Of a DNA stretch of 64,000 bases, positions 32,412 through 41,158 are shown in pieces. A program made the position numbers and the translations under genes. Every line of letters begins with the position of its first letter. Position 1 is the first letter of the stretch. This DNA is from DATFLS01 sp964413425. Its GTDB lineage: Bacteria; Fidelibacterota; JAANXI01. The notes beneath the pieces are model-generated. The model was given only the letters and a program-made list of their open reading frames with translations. It did no database searches and was not told the origin of the DNA. The stretch covers positions 49,554-113,553 of the forward strand of contig CAYPST010000002.1 of the NCBI GenBank assembly GCA_964413425.1, read 5' to 3'.

Positions 32412-34856
32412 TTATATTGGAAATCCTCCGGGGCCGTGCCCGCGTCCACGCCCGGTTTCTGCGCCTCCTGAAAAGTTGCTGAGATTCCACCGCAGGCCGA
32501 GCATAACAACAGGGGCTTCCCTGGTGCTGGATTCCCACGTCCGGAAGCCCGGACCTTCGGAGGTCGATGTCTGGTCCATCGTCCCGAAGAGATCCCGGAT
32601 CTGCAGGGTGGCCGCAAGCTTGTTGTTCAGGAACTGCTTGCGCACGGCGAGATCCGACACAAAAAATCCGTCCCGGTGACCCTGCGAGGAGACGGTCGGG
32701 CTGCGATAGCTGCCGTTGAACTCCACCTGCAGAGAGCGACCCAGTGAAATCGTATTGTTCAGCCGGACACTCCAGCTGAAGCTTTCCCTGGAGAACGATT
32801 GCTCATTCAGTACCCCTTCAATACGATAATCATAGAGATTGCCCATGAAATTGATATTCCATCGCTCCAGGGGATTCCACCTGAGACTCACCTCGCTGCC
32901 GAGCGCATAATCAGCGCCTACGTTATCCACCGTGTGCAGGGTGACGGTTTCGTTATATAAGGATTGGATTCGTTCGATGCGGTTATGGGTCACCCGGTAG
33001 TATGCCTCGATATTCAGGAGACTTTCCCCGAGTCGGGTTTGATATCCCAGATCATACGAATCGATATATTCCGGCAATAAGGAGGGATTCCCGGACTGCA
33101 GATTATAGGCATCAGTCCAGGTTTGAAACGGTGCCAGCTCCCGGTCGCGAGGCCGGTTGATCCGGCGGGTGTAACTGACCATCACCTGCCGGTTCCCGCT
33201 GAATCCATAGGAGAGATGTATCGACGGGAAATAATCCCAGCGATCAATATGAAAATAGGAGCCGGAATCGGGAGGTGCAATATTCCGGTAGGTATATTCA
33301 CCCCGCAATCCTGCCTGATAACCGATGTTATTCAATTGCCCGGAGTACAGCGAATAAATCGACTGTGTACTACGGTCACTCAGGGTGGTATAACTGAATT
33401 GCGGCTGGAAGAGATAGGCCTGCTGTTCCGGATCAAACTCGTACTGTTCACTCTGATCTTCCGATTCATTCATCCGGCCTTCGTACCCGGCTTCAAACTG
33501 TCGTCCGTTCCTCAACGGGAGTGAATAATCTATCTGCAGACGAGCCTGTTGGGAAGGTCCCGACTCTCCCGAACGCTTGCCACTGGTGACCTCGCCAAGC
33601 GTGTTTAACAGCTCGCTGGTGGACTCCCCGTTTCCCTCGTTCCGGCTGACGAACGCATCCATGGAAAGCTCATGCCCCGACCTATCAAACTGGTGGAGAT
33701 ACGACATATTTGCCGCAGAAAACAATCGGTTATTTAAACTTTCAGAAGCATCGATGTAATGATTCACTTCAGGATCTGACGTGTTCCAGCGAGTGAAATT
33801 CAGGTCCGAAGACTGCCGGAACTGATGCTCTCCGTACCGGGCACCCAGGGTAATCATGTCGTTATCACTGATATGATATTCCAGACCGCCATGGAACCCG
33901 GCACCATCCCTTCCCCTGGAGGACTCACCGGATGATTCGAAATAGGTGGTCTGTTGCTGCAGTGAGGTCTGCCGTTCCTGCTGCCGGGTCCCGCCAAAGG
34001 TCCGGTGATTATAATTCGCCCCCAGATTCACTGTATACTTTTCCTGTTTATACGTATAGATCCCGTTGCCGCCATATTTATCATTGAGCCCGCCATTCAC
34101 CTGCACCATACCGCTGCTGCCCGTCAACCCGCCTTCTTTCATAACAATGTTGATGATTCCGGTGGAACCTTCCGGATTATACTTCGCCGACGGATTGGTA
34201 ATCACTTCGATGTAGGCAATGCTGCTGGCGGGAATTTGCTGGAGGGCTTCCTGGGGATCCAGGACAGTGGGGCGGCCGTCGATGTGCAGTGTAAAGTTGG
34301 AGCTGCCGCGCAGCGTCACAGTTCCCTCAATATCCACTGCCACCGAGGGCACATTCTCCAGAATATCCACGGCGAAGCCGGAAGTGGCCGTTCGGAATTG
34401 GTCCACGTTGATGACTTTCCGGTCAATACGATACTCGATGGCGGGTTTCTCCTCTTCCACAATCACTGCCTCCGATTGCAACACCCCTTGCTCCAGCATG
34501 ATGTCACCCAGATCAACTGCCATCGCTTCAGAAGTGAGACGAATATCCGAATTCACCTGCGTGTTATAACCGATGAAGCGAATTTCCAGAATATATTCTC
34601 CCGGACGGAGCCCGGTAAGTCGAAATCGGCCGTTCGGATTTGTGACAGTCCCGGTAATCTGGGTGCTGTCTGCGAGCGTATGGAGAATGACGTTCGCATC
34701 CTCCACGGGTTCATCCGTGGAGTTGTCCAGAATCCGGCCGGTAATGCTGCCCTGATTAGTCTCTACTCCGGTATCCGATGACGGGATTTCCCCTGCCCGG
34801 AGAAAACCGAATGCCAGGAAAACAACGAGCAATACGCCGCAATATTTTATCTTCAT
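32412..34856 (-). CDS. TonB-dependent receptor / outer-membrane beta-barrel family protein
   Basis: About 814 residues from ATG 34856, chosen because AAGGAGAC precedes it and the signal peptide MKIKYCGVLLVVFLAFGFL begins there. Then a carboxypeptidase-regulatory-like domain (ITGRILDNSTDEPVEDANV, GYNTQV), a plug-like region (VDILENVPSVAVDIEGTVTL, LHIDGRPTVL, EVITNPSAKYNPEGSTGIIN) and a large barrel. The plug wording is that of the outer_membrane beta-barrel (OMP_b-brl_3) group. A Gly/His/Arg-rich tail ends it (GGAETGRGRGHGPGGF). Downstream of the CBM9/DOMON-like lipoprotein, same strand. Confidence 0.88.
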   Translation of the reverse strand: MKIKYCGVLLVVFLAFGFLRAGEIPSSDTGVETNQGSITGRILDNSTDEPVEDANVILHTLADSTQITGTVTNPNGRFRLTGLRPGEYILEIRFIGYNTQVNSDIRLTSEAMAVDLGDIMLEQGVLQSEAVIVEEEKPAIEYRIDRKVINVDQFRTATSGFAVDILENVPSVAVDIEGTVTLRGSSNFTLHIDGRPTVLDPQEALQQIPASSIAYIEVITNPSAKYNPEGSTGIINIVMKEGGLTGSSGMVQVNGGLNDKYGGNGIYTYKQEKYTVNLGANYNHRTFGGTRQQERQTSLQQQTTYFESSGESSRGRDGAGFHGGLEYHISDNDMITLGARYGEHQFRQSSDLNFTRWNTSDPEVNHYIDASESLNNRLFSAANMSYLHQFDRSGHELSMDAFVSRNEGNGESTSELLNTLGEVTSGKRSGESGPSQQARLQIDYSLPLRNGRQFEAGYEGRMNESEDQSEQYEFDPEQQAYLFQPQFSYTTLSDRSTQSIYSLYSGQLNNIGYQAGLRGEYTYRNIAPPDSGSYFHIDRWDYFPSIHLSYGFSGNRQVMVSYTRRINRPRDRELAPFQTWTDAYNLQSGNPSLLPEYIDSYDLGYQTRLGESLLNIEAYYRVTHNRIERIQSLYNETVTLHTVDNVGADYALGSEVSLRWNPLERWNINFMGNLYDYRIEGVLNEQSFSRESFSWSVRLNNTISLGRSLQVEFNGSYRSPTVSSQGHRDGFFVSDLAVRKQFLNNKLAATLQIRDLFGTMDQTSTSEGPGFRTWESSTREAPVVMLGLRWNLSNFSGGAETGRGRGHGPGGFPI

Positions 34857-34956
34857 TCCAATGTCTCCTTCACTTCGCCTCTCTGATGAGCCTGATTCAC
34901 ATCTCACCACCAGTTCGCACATCCATTATTCTCAATCCGCCTTTTCACCTAGGGGA

Positions 34957-35811
34957 TTACCGATATGGGGGAGTGAGTTGTATTTTACCCCAGAATTTCA
35001 GAGACTCCTGTTGGAAATCTGCCCGGTTCCTTCCTTCATCTCCACCAGGTCTCCCGGGAATCTTACCGGAAGGCCCACCCCCGCGACCACCCGGGAAGCC
35101 ACCGCCCGGCCTTTCCCCCTGGGAAATATTCCGCTCCCCTGTCTCAAGCCCCAACCCCACCACTGTACCTGCCACGGGTGCACTCTCCTCTTTCCGGACT
35201 ATTTCGCTCAACGGGATTTTTCCTTCATACACCAGCAGTTCGTCCGTCTGCCGGATCTGTAGTTCAATGCCTCTGTCATTATTCTGGGCCGGCAACCGGA
35301 AATGCAGAGGTGCCTCCGTCTGAATCGACAGCTGGCTGCTCTTGCCGGTCTTATCGATCACTTCGCAGTCCGTCAGCATTCGCTGTAAAAATTGACGTGG
35401 GTCCCGTCTTTCAGCCTCGGCAGGACTCTGGCGATCCTGCATCATCTGTGGCCGCATTCCCGGATTCTGGGACATCAGTCCGATGGGATATTTAATACCA
35501 TAAGTCTCGGACTGGCCGCCGTTGGGATCGAGCCAGACTGTCAAACCACGCATGACCATCTGCCGGGTCACTGCAGGATCGGAAACCACGACACAGAAAT
35601 ACAGGTTCTCGTCGTCATTGGCTATCCCGAGAGCAACCTTGTTCTTCTCTATGAAGCGCAACCGATCCTGCCAGTCATCTCGATTGCCATTAACCTCGAT
35701 TTGTTCACCAGCCCAATGGCTTGTCAGTTTCGTTTGGGCGCAGCTGAATACGAGAGCAATAGTGATACCCAGGATAATAATTACCGTGAATTTCTGTTGA
35801 AACTGTTGCAT
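34957..35811 (-). CDS. Lipoprotein with CBM9/DOMON-like domain and Gly/Arg-rich tail
   Basis: About 284 residues from ATG 35811 (AAAGGTCAGG upstream). Lipoprotein signal MQQFQQKFTVIIILGITIALVFSC. The first half (HWAGEQIEVNGNRDDWQ, LGIANDDENLYFCVVVSD, TVWLDPNGG) resembles the CBM9/DOMON-type fold that binds sugars or heme. The tail near 230-265 is GGGFPGGRGGGPSGKIPGRP-like and low-complexity. It lies 100 bp upstream of the receptor gene, whose tail is also Gly/Arg-rich. Family call is tentative. Confidence 0.65.
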   Translation of the reverse strand: MQQFQQKFTVIIILGITIALVFSCAQTKLTSHWAGEQIEVNGNRDDWQDRLRFIEKNKVALGIANDDENLYFCVVVSDPAVTRQMVMRGLTVWLDPNGGQSETYGIKYPIGLMSQNPGMRPQMMQDRQSPAEAERRDPRQFLQRMLTDCEVIDKTGKSSQLSIQTEAPLHFRLPAQNNDRGIELQIRQTDELLVYEGKIPLSEIVRKEESAPVAGTVVGLGLETGERNISQGERPGGGFPGGRGGGPSGKIPGRPGGDEGRNRADFQQESLKFWGKIQLTPPYR

Positions 35812-36048
35812 GATCCTGACCTTTCGTTTGCTTTCGAGAGGCATCACATCAACGCCTCCGTCGTAATTCCCCTGATTGATGGAAAACTTTTCACTTTTTC
35901 CTGGTACACAGATTTGGGCTTTCATATGATTCCATAATGCCGCTTGCCTTCGTAACTTTAGACACATCGATGGGGAAAAAGTTAAATGAGGATGGGAGTT
36001 TGCTCCGGATAGTCATGAGGAGCCTCGGAGGGAAAACATAAAGCACGT

Positions 36049-36282
36049 TTGTTTAAGCGCGTTCACGGTATGACTGCTAAAGACGCTGCAGAATTGCGAG
36101 AAATTCTACTGGAAGAAGTGAAAATAAACGAGGCACAATGGAGCAGGAGTGATAAATACGGACAACGTTATACAGTCAATTTCGCTCTGGAATGGCATGG
36201 GATGAAATCCAAAATCCGAAGCGGTTGGATTATTGAATACGGATCGGATATACCAAAATTAACAAGCTGTTATCCTCTTTGA
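36049..36282 (+). CDS. DUF6883-like protein, probably N-terminally truncated
   Basis: The C-terminal core of a DUF6883 protein is visible: GKHKARLFKRVHGMTAKDAAEL, DKYGQRYTVNF, SGWIIEYGSDIPKLTSCYP. The GKHKAR segment that belongs to the domain lies upstream of TTG 36049 in the same frame (open from 36019), but no start codon precedes it and the usual first 20-30 residues are missing. It is either a remnant or starts at TTG 36049 or ATG 36070. It lies 18 bp before the DUF4926 gene, the usual partner order. Possible toxin-antitoxin-like pair (inference). Confidence 0.6.
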   Translation: MFKRVHGMTAKDAAELREILLEEVKINEAQWSRSDKYGQRYTVNFALEWHGMKSKIRSGWIIEYGSDIPKLTSCYPL

Positions 36283-36300
36283 ATTAAACTGGTAATCACT

Positions 36301-36516
36301 ATGAAAGATGAAATCAAATTACTGGATGTGGTGGCGCTCACTGTTGACCTCCCGGAATATAATCTGCAACGTGGACAAGTCGGTACGGTCGTTGAATTCC
36401 TTGCAAATGGGGAGGCATATGAGGTGGAATTCTCTGACCGGCAAGGCCGCACCTATGAATTGGTGGGTTTACGCCCGGATCAAATCATGGTTTTGCGCTA
36501 CCAACCGACAGAATGA
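36301..36516 (+). CDS. DUF4926 family small protein
   Basis: A 71-residue protein matching DUF4926: IKLLDVVALTVDLPEYNLQRGQVGTVVE followed by YEVEFSDRQGRTYELVGLRPDQIM. These small beta proteins are frequently encoded next to DUF6883 genes; function not established. ATG 36301; no strong ribosome site, so coupling to the upstream frame is possible. On the opposite strand to the flanking sigma and receptor genes, which suggests an inserted cassette. Confidence 0.8.
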   Translation: MKDEIKLLDVVALTVDLPEYNLQRGQVGTVVEFLANGEAYEVEFSDRQGRTYELVGLRPDQIMVLRYQPTE

Positions 36517-36618
36517 TATACCTTTCGGAAGAGTAATTACCCCTTGCCGCTCTGTGTTAATCCCGGAGGAAAGGTGCCACAAATCTGGGCTACTCCCGGC
36601 GTTTTAGGGCAGGGAAAC

Positions 36619-37242
36619 TTACTCCACAGCCACCCGGTCCAGCACCCGGCAGAACCGCTGAATCTGCTGACGTCCCCGGTTGACCCGGGATTTCACAGTG
36701 CCCACCGGCACTTCGAGTATCTGGCTGATCTCGTGATAGCTCAGGTCCTCAATATCCCGCAGGATCACCACCGTGCGATAATGGGAGGGAAGGGAACCGA
36801 GGGCCTGCTGAATGACCCGTTCGGTCACTTCACTCTCGATGAGTTCATCCGGCCGATGGAAGTCACCGGGAATCTGATATTCCCCGCTATTGAAGCCCAT
36901 CGTGGAAATCGGGTACGTCTGCTGAGTTCTCTGCCGTTTGATTTCCGTGAGGGCCAGATTTTTCGCAATGGTGAAAATCCAGGTGGAGAATCTGGCAATC
37001 GGCCGGTAGAGGTGCTTCTTTTTATAGACCCGGAGAAAGGTGTCGTGCAGGATGTCTTCCGCCATCTCCTCCCTGCTGAAAAACCGGAACAGAAAATTGT
37101 AGATTCTGTCCTTGAATCGTACCACAATCTCTTCGAACGCCAGCGAGTCGCCGGCCTGAAACCGGGCCATCACTTCCTCGTCCGTGGACGTCGAGAAGTC
37201 TCCGGGCAGTCGCCGAATTCTTTCGGATATATATGATGTCAT
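36619..37242 (-). CDS. ECF RNA polymerase sigma factor (paralogue 2)
   Basis: 207 residues with the same architecture as the sigma factor at 28261. Region 2: FKDRIYNFLFRFFSREEMAEDILHDTFLRVY. Region 4: LPSHYRTVVILRDIEDLSYHEISQILEVPVGTVKSRVNRGR. The two proteins are near-identical across regions 2 and 4 and differ mainly at the N-terminus, the 2-4 linker and the C-terminus, so they arose by a fairly recent duplication and probably recognise related promoters. No anti-sigma gene adjoins it. With paralogue 1 it brackets the two receptor units. Confidence 0.92.
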   Translation of the reverse strand: MTSYISERIRRLPGDFSTSTDEEVMARFQAGDSLAFEEIVVRFKDRIYNFLFRFFSREEMAEDILHDTFLRVYKKKHLYRPIARFSTWIFTIAKNLALTEIKRQRTQQTYPISTMGFNSGEYQIPGDFHRPDELIESEVTERVIQQALGSLPSHYRTVVILRDIEDLSYHEISQILEVPVGTVKSRVNRGRQQIQRFCRVLDRVAVE

Positions 37243-37520
37243 CGTTGACCGTTCCTGAACATCTCTTTTTACTGTTTAAAATCACTCGCCAACCGTACTT
37301 TTTCCGGGAAGGGGACGGCATTTCGCTGTCCATTGAAATCGGTAGAACACTACTCCCGGAGTACCGATACAATCTTAAAGAGGAATTCTGTAGGAAATTA
37401 GTATTCCGGATACACCTCCGGAATTTGTCCATCTATGGAGGTAATATTGGGTACAAAAACAGAGAGGGGGTAATACCACCGGAGGCTGATGGAATCATCA
37501 ACCTCCGGTGATGATGAAGC

Positions 37521-38018
37521 CTATTCTTCTGCGCTGCCTGCTCCCATACTCTTGCTTCGCTCAATGGATTGCAGCGCAAGATACCGATCCCCGTACTTCT
37601 CCATATTTTCGACCTCGATATCAAATTGATCGTAATGGCGTTCTTCATCCGCCACCAGATCCTCGAACAATTTCTTCGATCCCGAATCGGCATTCGCCGC
37701 ACATTCATTTGCCCATTTGTTATAATCCAGCGCACTTTCTTCTTCCATACCGGCTGCGGTTTCCAGCATCTTCCTGACATCCTGTATCTTCGCCACTTCA
37801 CCGGCGACCTCCATTTCGACTTCTCCCTTCAGAAAGAGAATCCGTTCCGCCAGCGCCTCTACGTGTTTCATCTCTTCGATGGCAGTCCGCTCAAATAAAT
37901 TCGCCAGTAAATCATAGCCCTGGTCATCACAATGAAAGTGAAAATACATATACTGATGCACAGCCATCAGTTCGTCGGCCACTGCCTTGTTCAGGAGTTC
38001 AATACTCTTCTCATGCAT
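37521..38018 (-). CDS. bfr: Bacterioferritin
   Basis: A 165-residue ferritin-like iron-storage protein. Ferroxidase residues are all visible: Glu in VADELMAVHQYM, Glu and His in IEEMKHVEAL, Glu in EESALDYNKW, Glu and His in ADEERHYDQFD. The Met of EEMKH is at the heme-ligand position of bacterioferritins. Start ATG 38018 with GGAGGACA upstream; the frame running further upstream crosses a gap and is not coding. A C-terminal tail of about 15 residues is extra. Stand-alone gene. Confidence 0.9.
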   Translation of the reverse strand: MHEKSIELLNKAVADELMAVHQYMYFHFHCDDQGYDLLANLFERTAIEEMKHVEALAERILFLKGEVEMEVAGEVAKIQDVRKMLETAAGMEEESALDYNKWANECAANADSGSKKLFEDLVADEERHYDQFDIEVENMEKYGDRYLALQSIERSKSMGAGSAEE

Positions 38019-38623
38019 GGTGTGTCCTCCCATCTTCGAATGTTTATTATGTTGTTCGCAAAGGCAAATATAACCACCTCTTGCAGCAAAGAAAACCGGA
38101 TAATACCAGATTTCTACAGAAGAGAGAACCTCCCGATAAGCGATGCATTTTGTGAGGAGCGGACACACGGGTGGATCAATGTCCCGGAAATTCAGAATAC
38201 AGAGACATNNNNNNNNNNNNNNNNNNNNNNNNNNNNNNNNNNNNNNNNNNNNNNNNNNNNNNNNNNNNNNNNNNNNNNNNNNNNNNNNNNNNNNNNNNNN
38301 NNNNNNNNACATCTTCTTTTTTTATTGTTCTTAGAAGAATAATTGATATATTTAACCAGATAGACTGATTCCGGCTTCTCATTGAACGATAAGGTCTCGT
38401 TTCGTGGGTGTATCAACGGGTTACAGACCTGAACCGGCTCCAGGATTCCTGCTGGCTCTATCTTCTTAAACATCCTGAAATCATCAAATAGTTGAATAGA
38501 ATCTTTATACATGAGGGTGCTCCTACTCCGGAATTCCGAGGGGATGCAGCCTGATCGGAACGCTTCAGAATACGATGAATGGAAATTCTCTCAATGAATA
38601 GAGCAAACCGGAAGGAGTACAAG
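38019..38623. other. Gene-free stretch containing an assembly gap (N at 38209-38308)
   Basis: Upstream region of bfr on one side and of the response regulator on the other, with a 100-N scaffold gap of unknown true length. No repeat seen at the gap edges; the left edge (AATACAGAGACAT) and right edge (ACATCTTCTTTTTTTATTG) are unremarkable. Genes across this join may not be true neighbours. Confidence 0.6.
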
Positions 38624-39031
38624 ATGAATAACCAGAAGACGATCCTGGTGGTGGATGACGAGCCCGATGCCATCACGTTTGTTAATGCGGTGCTTTCCAA
38701 TCTTGGTGATTTTAACATTATTTCTTCCAGTGATGGTCCGGATTGTCTGGAGAAGGCACAGACAGAACATCCGGATTTGATTATTCTGGACATCATGATG
38801 CCGGAGATGGATGGGTTTAAGGTGTTTTACGAGCTGAGGAAAAACGAGTCCACCAAGGACATACCCATTATCATGTTAACCGGTGTGGCCGACAAAGTTG
38901 GTATCCGTTTTTTCAAAAAGGATATGCAGGATTATATGGGCAGTGAACCGGCGGAGTACATTGAAAAACCCCTGGATCCGGAAAAGCTCCGGAATGCTGT
39001 GCAGCGAGTATTCGAAACGCATTCGGTGTGA
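38624..39031 (+). CDS. Response-regulator receiver protein paired with GAF histidine kinase
   Basis: A 135-residue CheY-like protein: TILVVDDEPDAITFVNAVL, phospho-acceptor Asp in LIILDIMMPEMDG, MLTG and the conserved Lys in YIEKPLDPEKL. No output domain. Start ATG 38624 with GGAAGGAG upstream. The kinase gene begins 4 bp after its stop, so the two are translationally coupled and surely partners. The insert near FFKKDMQDYMG before the Lys is slightly longer than usual. Confidence 0.9.
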   Translation: MNNQKTILVVDDEPDAITFVNAVLSNLGDFNIISSSDGPDCLEKAQTEHPDLIILDIMMPEMDGFKVFYELRKNESTKDIPIIMLTGVADKVGIRFFKKDMQDYMGSEPAEYIEKPLDPEKLRNAVQRVFETHSV

Positions 39032-39034
39032 ACC

Positions 39035-40306
39035 GTGAGTTCCTTACTGGACTTTTTATCTGCATTGAACCGGAAAATCGCCCGGAGAACGGATGTTGAC
39101 GAACTCCTGGAGGACTTGACCTGTCAGGCGATACGAGCAACGAACGCAGAATCCGGCATACTAAGTTTGTATGATAAGATTACGGATGAACTGTATTACC
39201 ACAGGAGATGTCTCTCGATAGATGATACCGGAAAGTGCCGTCCGCTGGAGGAAACCTTCCACCGGACAAAGCGTGGAGAAGGAATTATGGGCTGGTGTGC
39301 TGAACACAAGAACTCCGTTAATATAACGAATCCCTCCGACGATGGCCGCTTTCAGCACATCCTGAATGGAAAAGATGGAGAAACTCTAAGGTCTGTGCTG
39401 GCGGTACCTCTGGTTTTTCAGGAAGAAATCCATGGTGTTTTAGTTGTGCTGAATAAAAAAAGTGGGCGTGCCTTCACGAAGGATGATGAGAAAATTCTCT
39501 CTGTCCTTGCCGTTCAGACTACCCTGCTTATTTGCAATTACCGGCTGACTCAGGAACAATTGACCAAAGACAGGCTCACCGATTTAGGGCAAAGTATTAT
39601 CAACTCCGCCCACGGATTAAAGAATATTTTAAATAACATGGACGGCGGAACGTATATCGTACAATCCGGAGTTTCCCACAAAGATATGGATACCGTCTAC
39701 GAGGGATGGGATATCATCAAACGAAATTCCCACCGGCTGAGAGAACTCGTGCTGGATATGCTTCTCTACTCGCGTCCCCGAACACCGGAATATCAAAAAA
39801 CAGATATCAGCCAACTCTGTTCGGATTTGATCGAACTGGTATCTGAGAAGGCCCGGAATCAGAATGTTGAAATTGTACTGGAAACAGACCAGGATATTGG
39901 CATGGTGTATATTGATCCCAAAGGAATTCACCGCAGTATTCTAAATTTGATTTCGAATGCCATCCATGCCTGTCAGATGAAGAACGGCGGCCAGGTAAAA
40001 ATCCAACTTAACAAGAAGGATACCGATTTCCTGGAAATCCGTGTTTCGGATAATGGCGTGGGGATCAGTAAAGACAACCTCGAGAACATATTTGAAGTGT
40101 TCTTCACCACCAAGGGATCGAAAGGCACCGGCCTGGGTTTGCCGGTGACACAGAAGATTATATCGGAACACCACGGCACCCTAAAAGTGGACTCAGAAAC
40201 CGGTGTGGGAACCACGTTTACCATTACACTGCCCCGGATCCGCCCCGGCGGAGAAGGCCCATTAACTTCAGTATCCCGGGCATCATCGGGCTCCGACACT
40301 TCTTAA
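39035..40306 (+). CDS. Soluble GAF-domain sensor histidine kinase
   Basis: 423 residues, no membrane segment. N-terminal GAF domain (about 15-170: ATNAESGILSLYD, SVLAVPLVFQEEIHGVLVVLN), a dimerisation segment with the phospho-accepting His in NSAHGLKNILNNMDGG (about residue 194) and a catalytic ATPase domain (NLISNAIHAC N-box, VSDNGVGISKDN G1, FTTKGSKGTGLGLPVTQKI). The start is GTG 39035. The H-box differs from the common HE(L/I)xTPL form and is closer to the H-G-L-x-N variant group. Probably phosphorylates the adjacent receiver protein; the GAF ligand is unknown. Confidence 0.9.
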   Translation: MSSLLDFLSALNRKIARRTDVDELLEDLTCQAIRATNAESGILSLYDKITDELYYHRRCLSIDDTGKCRPLEETFHRTKRGEGIMGWCAEHKNSVNITNPSDDGRFQHILNGKDGETLRSVLAVPLVFQEEIHGVLVVLNKKSGRAFTKDDEKILSVLAVQTTLLICNYRLTQEQLTKDRLTDLGQSIINSAHGLKNILNNMDGGTYIVQSGVSHKDMDTVYEGWDIIKRNSHRLRELVLDMLLYSRPRTPEYQKTDISQLCSDLIELVSEKARNQNVEIVLETDQDIGMVYIDPKGIHRSILNLISNAIHACQMKNGGQVKIQLNKKDTDFLEIRVSDNGVGISKDNLENIFEVFFTTKGSKGTGLGLPVTQKIISEHHGTLKVDSETGVGTTFTITLPRIRPGGEGPLTSVSRASSGSDTS

Positions 40307-40358
40307 CCCTGATTCCCAGGTTAAACGTTTTTCCATCGGTCCCACAGGGTACTGGAAT

Positions 40359-40392
40359 CCGGAAGTGCGGGGAGAAGGGGCCGCACTTCCGG
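40359..40392. repeat. 12-bp inverted repeat after the kinase gene
   Basis: CCGGAAGTGCGG, 10-nt loop, exact complement. No T-run follows; possible rho-independent-like or processing stem ending the receiver/kinase transcript. Confidence 0.6.
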
Positions 40393-40573
40393 CCGGCGTC
40401 TGGTGTATTGATACCTGGTCTACCTAACCATCGGTTTATCAGTCGTTTACAATAGTGATACAATCTGAGGCGTCAGGCTGCTGTATCTTGCCTTCCCCGA
40501 TTGTATAGTTCTTGATATTCACACCTGGATATCACATCACCATTGGTGATGAGTGATATATGCACTCATATGA

Positions 40574-40980
40574 GTCTATGTAGAAAACGCCTCGCCCCGG
40601 CCCGAAGAATCATGTGGGGTAACATACAAGGGATCCCTCTGGGACAAAGAAAATATATAAATATGACTATTCAATCAGCTCAGTATGCTCTCCCCATCCA
40701 AGGAATTGGAGAGCAAATGGATCGCATGCTTCTTCACCCCGGGATTTCCCAACGGGATCCCTTACGGGACATCCCGGGGATCAGATGCAAACCACTCCAC
40801 ACTGTAACCGTTTTAACGGTTTTACTGAGTAGACTTAATAGCCATAATATACAATATAGCCGTCCAAATAGCGTAATACATTGTGCGTATATCTTCTCTC
40901 CCTACTAAACGGAAGCCAGGTGCACCACCTTGTATCAGACGTATGTTTTCTAAACACTCTCACTCATATCGATACAGAAC
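40574..40980 (+). repeat. Dispersed repeat R, copy R4 (interrupted by MITE-B)
   Basis: Left end GAGTCTATGTAGAAAACGCC, then CGCCTCGCCCC, GAAGAATCAT and GGGGTAACATACAAGGGAT as in copy R6. A 189-bp insertion follows, then the core from ACAATATAGCCGTCCAAATA to TTGTATCAGACGTATG and AAACACTCTCA (40850-40972), about 90% alike to 57502-57615 by eye. Non-coding; most of the 40307-41158 gap. Confidence 0.8.
40658..40846. mobile_element. MITE-like element, copy B, inserted in repeat R4
   Basis: A 189-bp element with terminal inverted repeats: left TATGACTATTCAATCAGCTC, right GAGTAGACTTAATAGCCATA. It is flanked by ATATA on both sides (40653-40657, 40847-40851), while copy R6 at 57497-57508 has the uninterrupted AAAATATACAAT. 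This is what insertion with a short target duplication would leave. No transposase frame. Confidence 0.75.
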
Positions 40981-41158
40981 TCGCAAGTCTATTGCAATTA
41001 TTTCTGAGCGAAAGCCAGATCCAATGGTGGAGACTCCCTGGATTCGGCCACAATACTATATTTTGTCTCATGGTGAGTTCATCTAGAAATGTATTGCATT
41101 TATGATCGTCGCAGTTTAGGATCAACTATCTCACTCAGAAACATACAAGGAGATAGTG

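Noticed and set aside
40883..41086. 67-codon ORF in the repeat R core
   Set aside because: Similar frames in other copies reflect DNA repeat identity; stops and shifts differ between copies, so protein coding is unlikely.
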